Shown here: positions 5,946-6,502 of the stretch, piece by piece
How the letters are laid out: each line of letters opens with the position of its first letter
Position numbering within the stretch: position 1 is the first letter of the stretch
DNA from: Lutibacter sp. UBA4458
GTDB taxonomy: Bacteria > Bacteroidota > Bacteroidia > Flavobacteriales > Flavobacteriaceae
DNA length: 6,502 nucleotides
Direction: 5' to 3'
Assembly (NCBI GenBank): GCA_002390165.1
Contig: DGOU01000192.1
Span: 3,342 to 9,843 of the forward strand
Notes under the pieces: model-generated
Seen by the model: only the letters and a program-made list of their open reading frames with translations
The model's database searches: none
Told to the model about the DNA's origin: nothing
Made by a program: the position numbers and the translations under genes

Positions 5946-6502
5946 ATGAGTGTTTTAGTAGATAAAAATTCAAATATAATAGTACAAGGTTTCACAGGAA
6001 GCGAAGGTACTTTTCATGCAGGACAAATGATTGATTACGGAACTAACGTAGTTGGTGGTGTTACACCTGGAAAAGGAGGTCAAACACATTTAAATAAACC
6101 AGTTTTTAACACAGTACAAGATGCTGTTGATAAAGTAAAAGCAGATACCTCTATTATTTTTGTACCGCCAGCATTTGCTGCCGACGCTATTATGGAATCT
6201 GCAGCAGCAGGAATTAAAGTAATTATTTGTATTTCTGAGGGTATTCCTGTAGCAGATATGGTAAAAGTAAAAGAATATATTGCTAATAAAGATTGTAGAT
6301 TAGTTGGTCCTAACTGCCCAGGTGTAATTACACCAGATGAAGCTAAAGTAGGTATTATGCCAGGTTTTATCTTTAAAAAAGGAAAGGTTGGAGTAGTTTC
6401 TAAATCAGGAACTTTAACTTATGAAGCTGCTGACCAAGTGGTTAAAAATGGTTATGGAATTTCAACTGCAATTGGTATTGGTGGAGATCCTATTATTGGA
6501 AC
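5946..6502 (+). CDS. sucD: Succinyl-CoA synthetase (ADP/GDP-forming) alpha subunit, 3' end outside window
   Basis: This is the alpha subunit of the citric acid cycle enzyme that interconverts succinyl-CoA and succinate with substrate-level phosphorylation. It works with a beta subunit (SucC) not found in this window. About 185 of the usual ~290 residues are visible. The protein opens [21 protein letters not shown], the family start with the CoA-binding Rossmann loop (GFTGSEG, 15-21). It continues with GGVTPGKGG (37-45), EGIP (98-101), GPNCPG (121-126, with the conserved Cys123) and SKSGTLTYE (152-160), which begins the CoA-ligase signature. The phosphorylated His lies beyond the right edge. 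The start at 5946 is well supported by the family N-terminus. The 74-nt gap and own promoter element suggest a separate transcription unit from the lipid A run, although read-through is possible because no terminator is visible. Confidence 0.97.
   Translation, partial: MSVLVDKNSNIIVQGFTGSEGTFHAGQMIDYGTNVVGGVTPGKGGQTHLNKPVFNTVQDAVDKVKADTSIIFVPPAFAADAIMESAAAGIKVIICISEGIPVADMVKVKEYIANKDCRLVGPNCPGVITPDEAKVGIMPGFIFKKGKVGVVSKSGTLTYEAADQVVKNGYGISTAIGIGGDPIIG

Overview
The window is A/T-rich (about one third G+C by eye), densely coding and all on the + strand. It looks like a Bacteroidota chromosome, most likely Flavobacteriales. The reasons are the fused lpxC-fabZ gene (a hallmark of the phylum), TAnnTTTG-type promoter elements upstream of lpxD and sucD, the absence of Shine-Dalgarno sequences, A-rich translation leaders, and the gene order itself. 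No mobile element, CRISPR array, RNA gene or sign of horizontal transfer was seen. No stretch longer than about 75 bases lacks a gene.

Layout: (1) bases 1-1104 hold the 3' part of an HD-domain phosphohydrolase gene that enters from the left edge. (2) Bases 1135-4361 form a tight lipid A block: lpxD, the lpxC-fabZ fusion and lpxA, joined by a 0-nt gap and a 4-nt ATGA overlap. (3) Bases 4378-5871 continue the same run with efp (elongation factor P) and a second, divergent lpxD-like acyltransferase. (4) After a 74-nt gap with a good -7 promoter element, sucD (succinyl-CoA synthetase alpha) begins and runs off the right edge.

How the genes work together: LpxA, LpxC and LpxD catalyse the first three acylation and deacetylation steps of lipid A synthesis: 3-O-acylation of UDP-GlcNAc, N-deacetylation, then N-acylation. 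FabZ draws on the same (R)-3-hydroxyacyl-ACP pool that LpxA and LpxD use, and sends it to fatty acid elongation, so its fusion to LpxC puts the branch-point enzymes in one transcript and partly in one polypeptide. EF-P is a translation factor for proline-rich stretches and has no known enzymatic link to the pathway.

Nothing here is clearly a new system. The most interesting points are the second LpxD-like protein, which keeps the catalytic His but lacks several other LpxD hallmarks and the long C-terminal helical region; the PGKGP loop of EF-P; efp lying inside the lipid A gene run; and a -7 element so close to the lpxD start codon that the transcript would be leaderless or nearly so.
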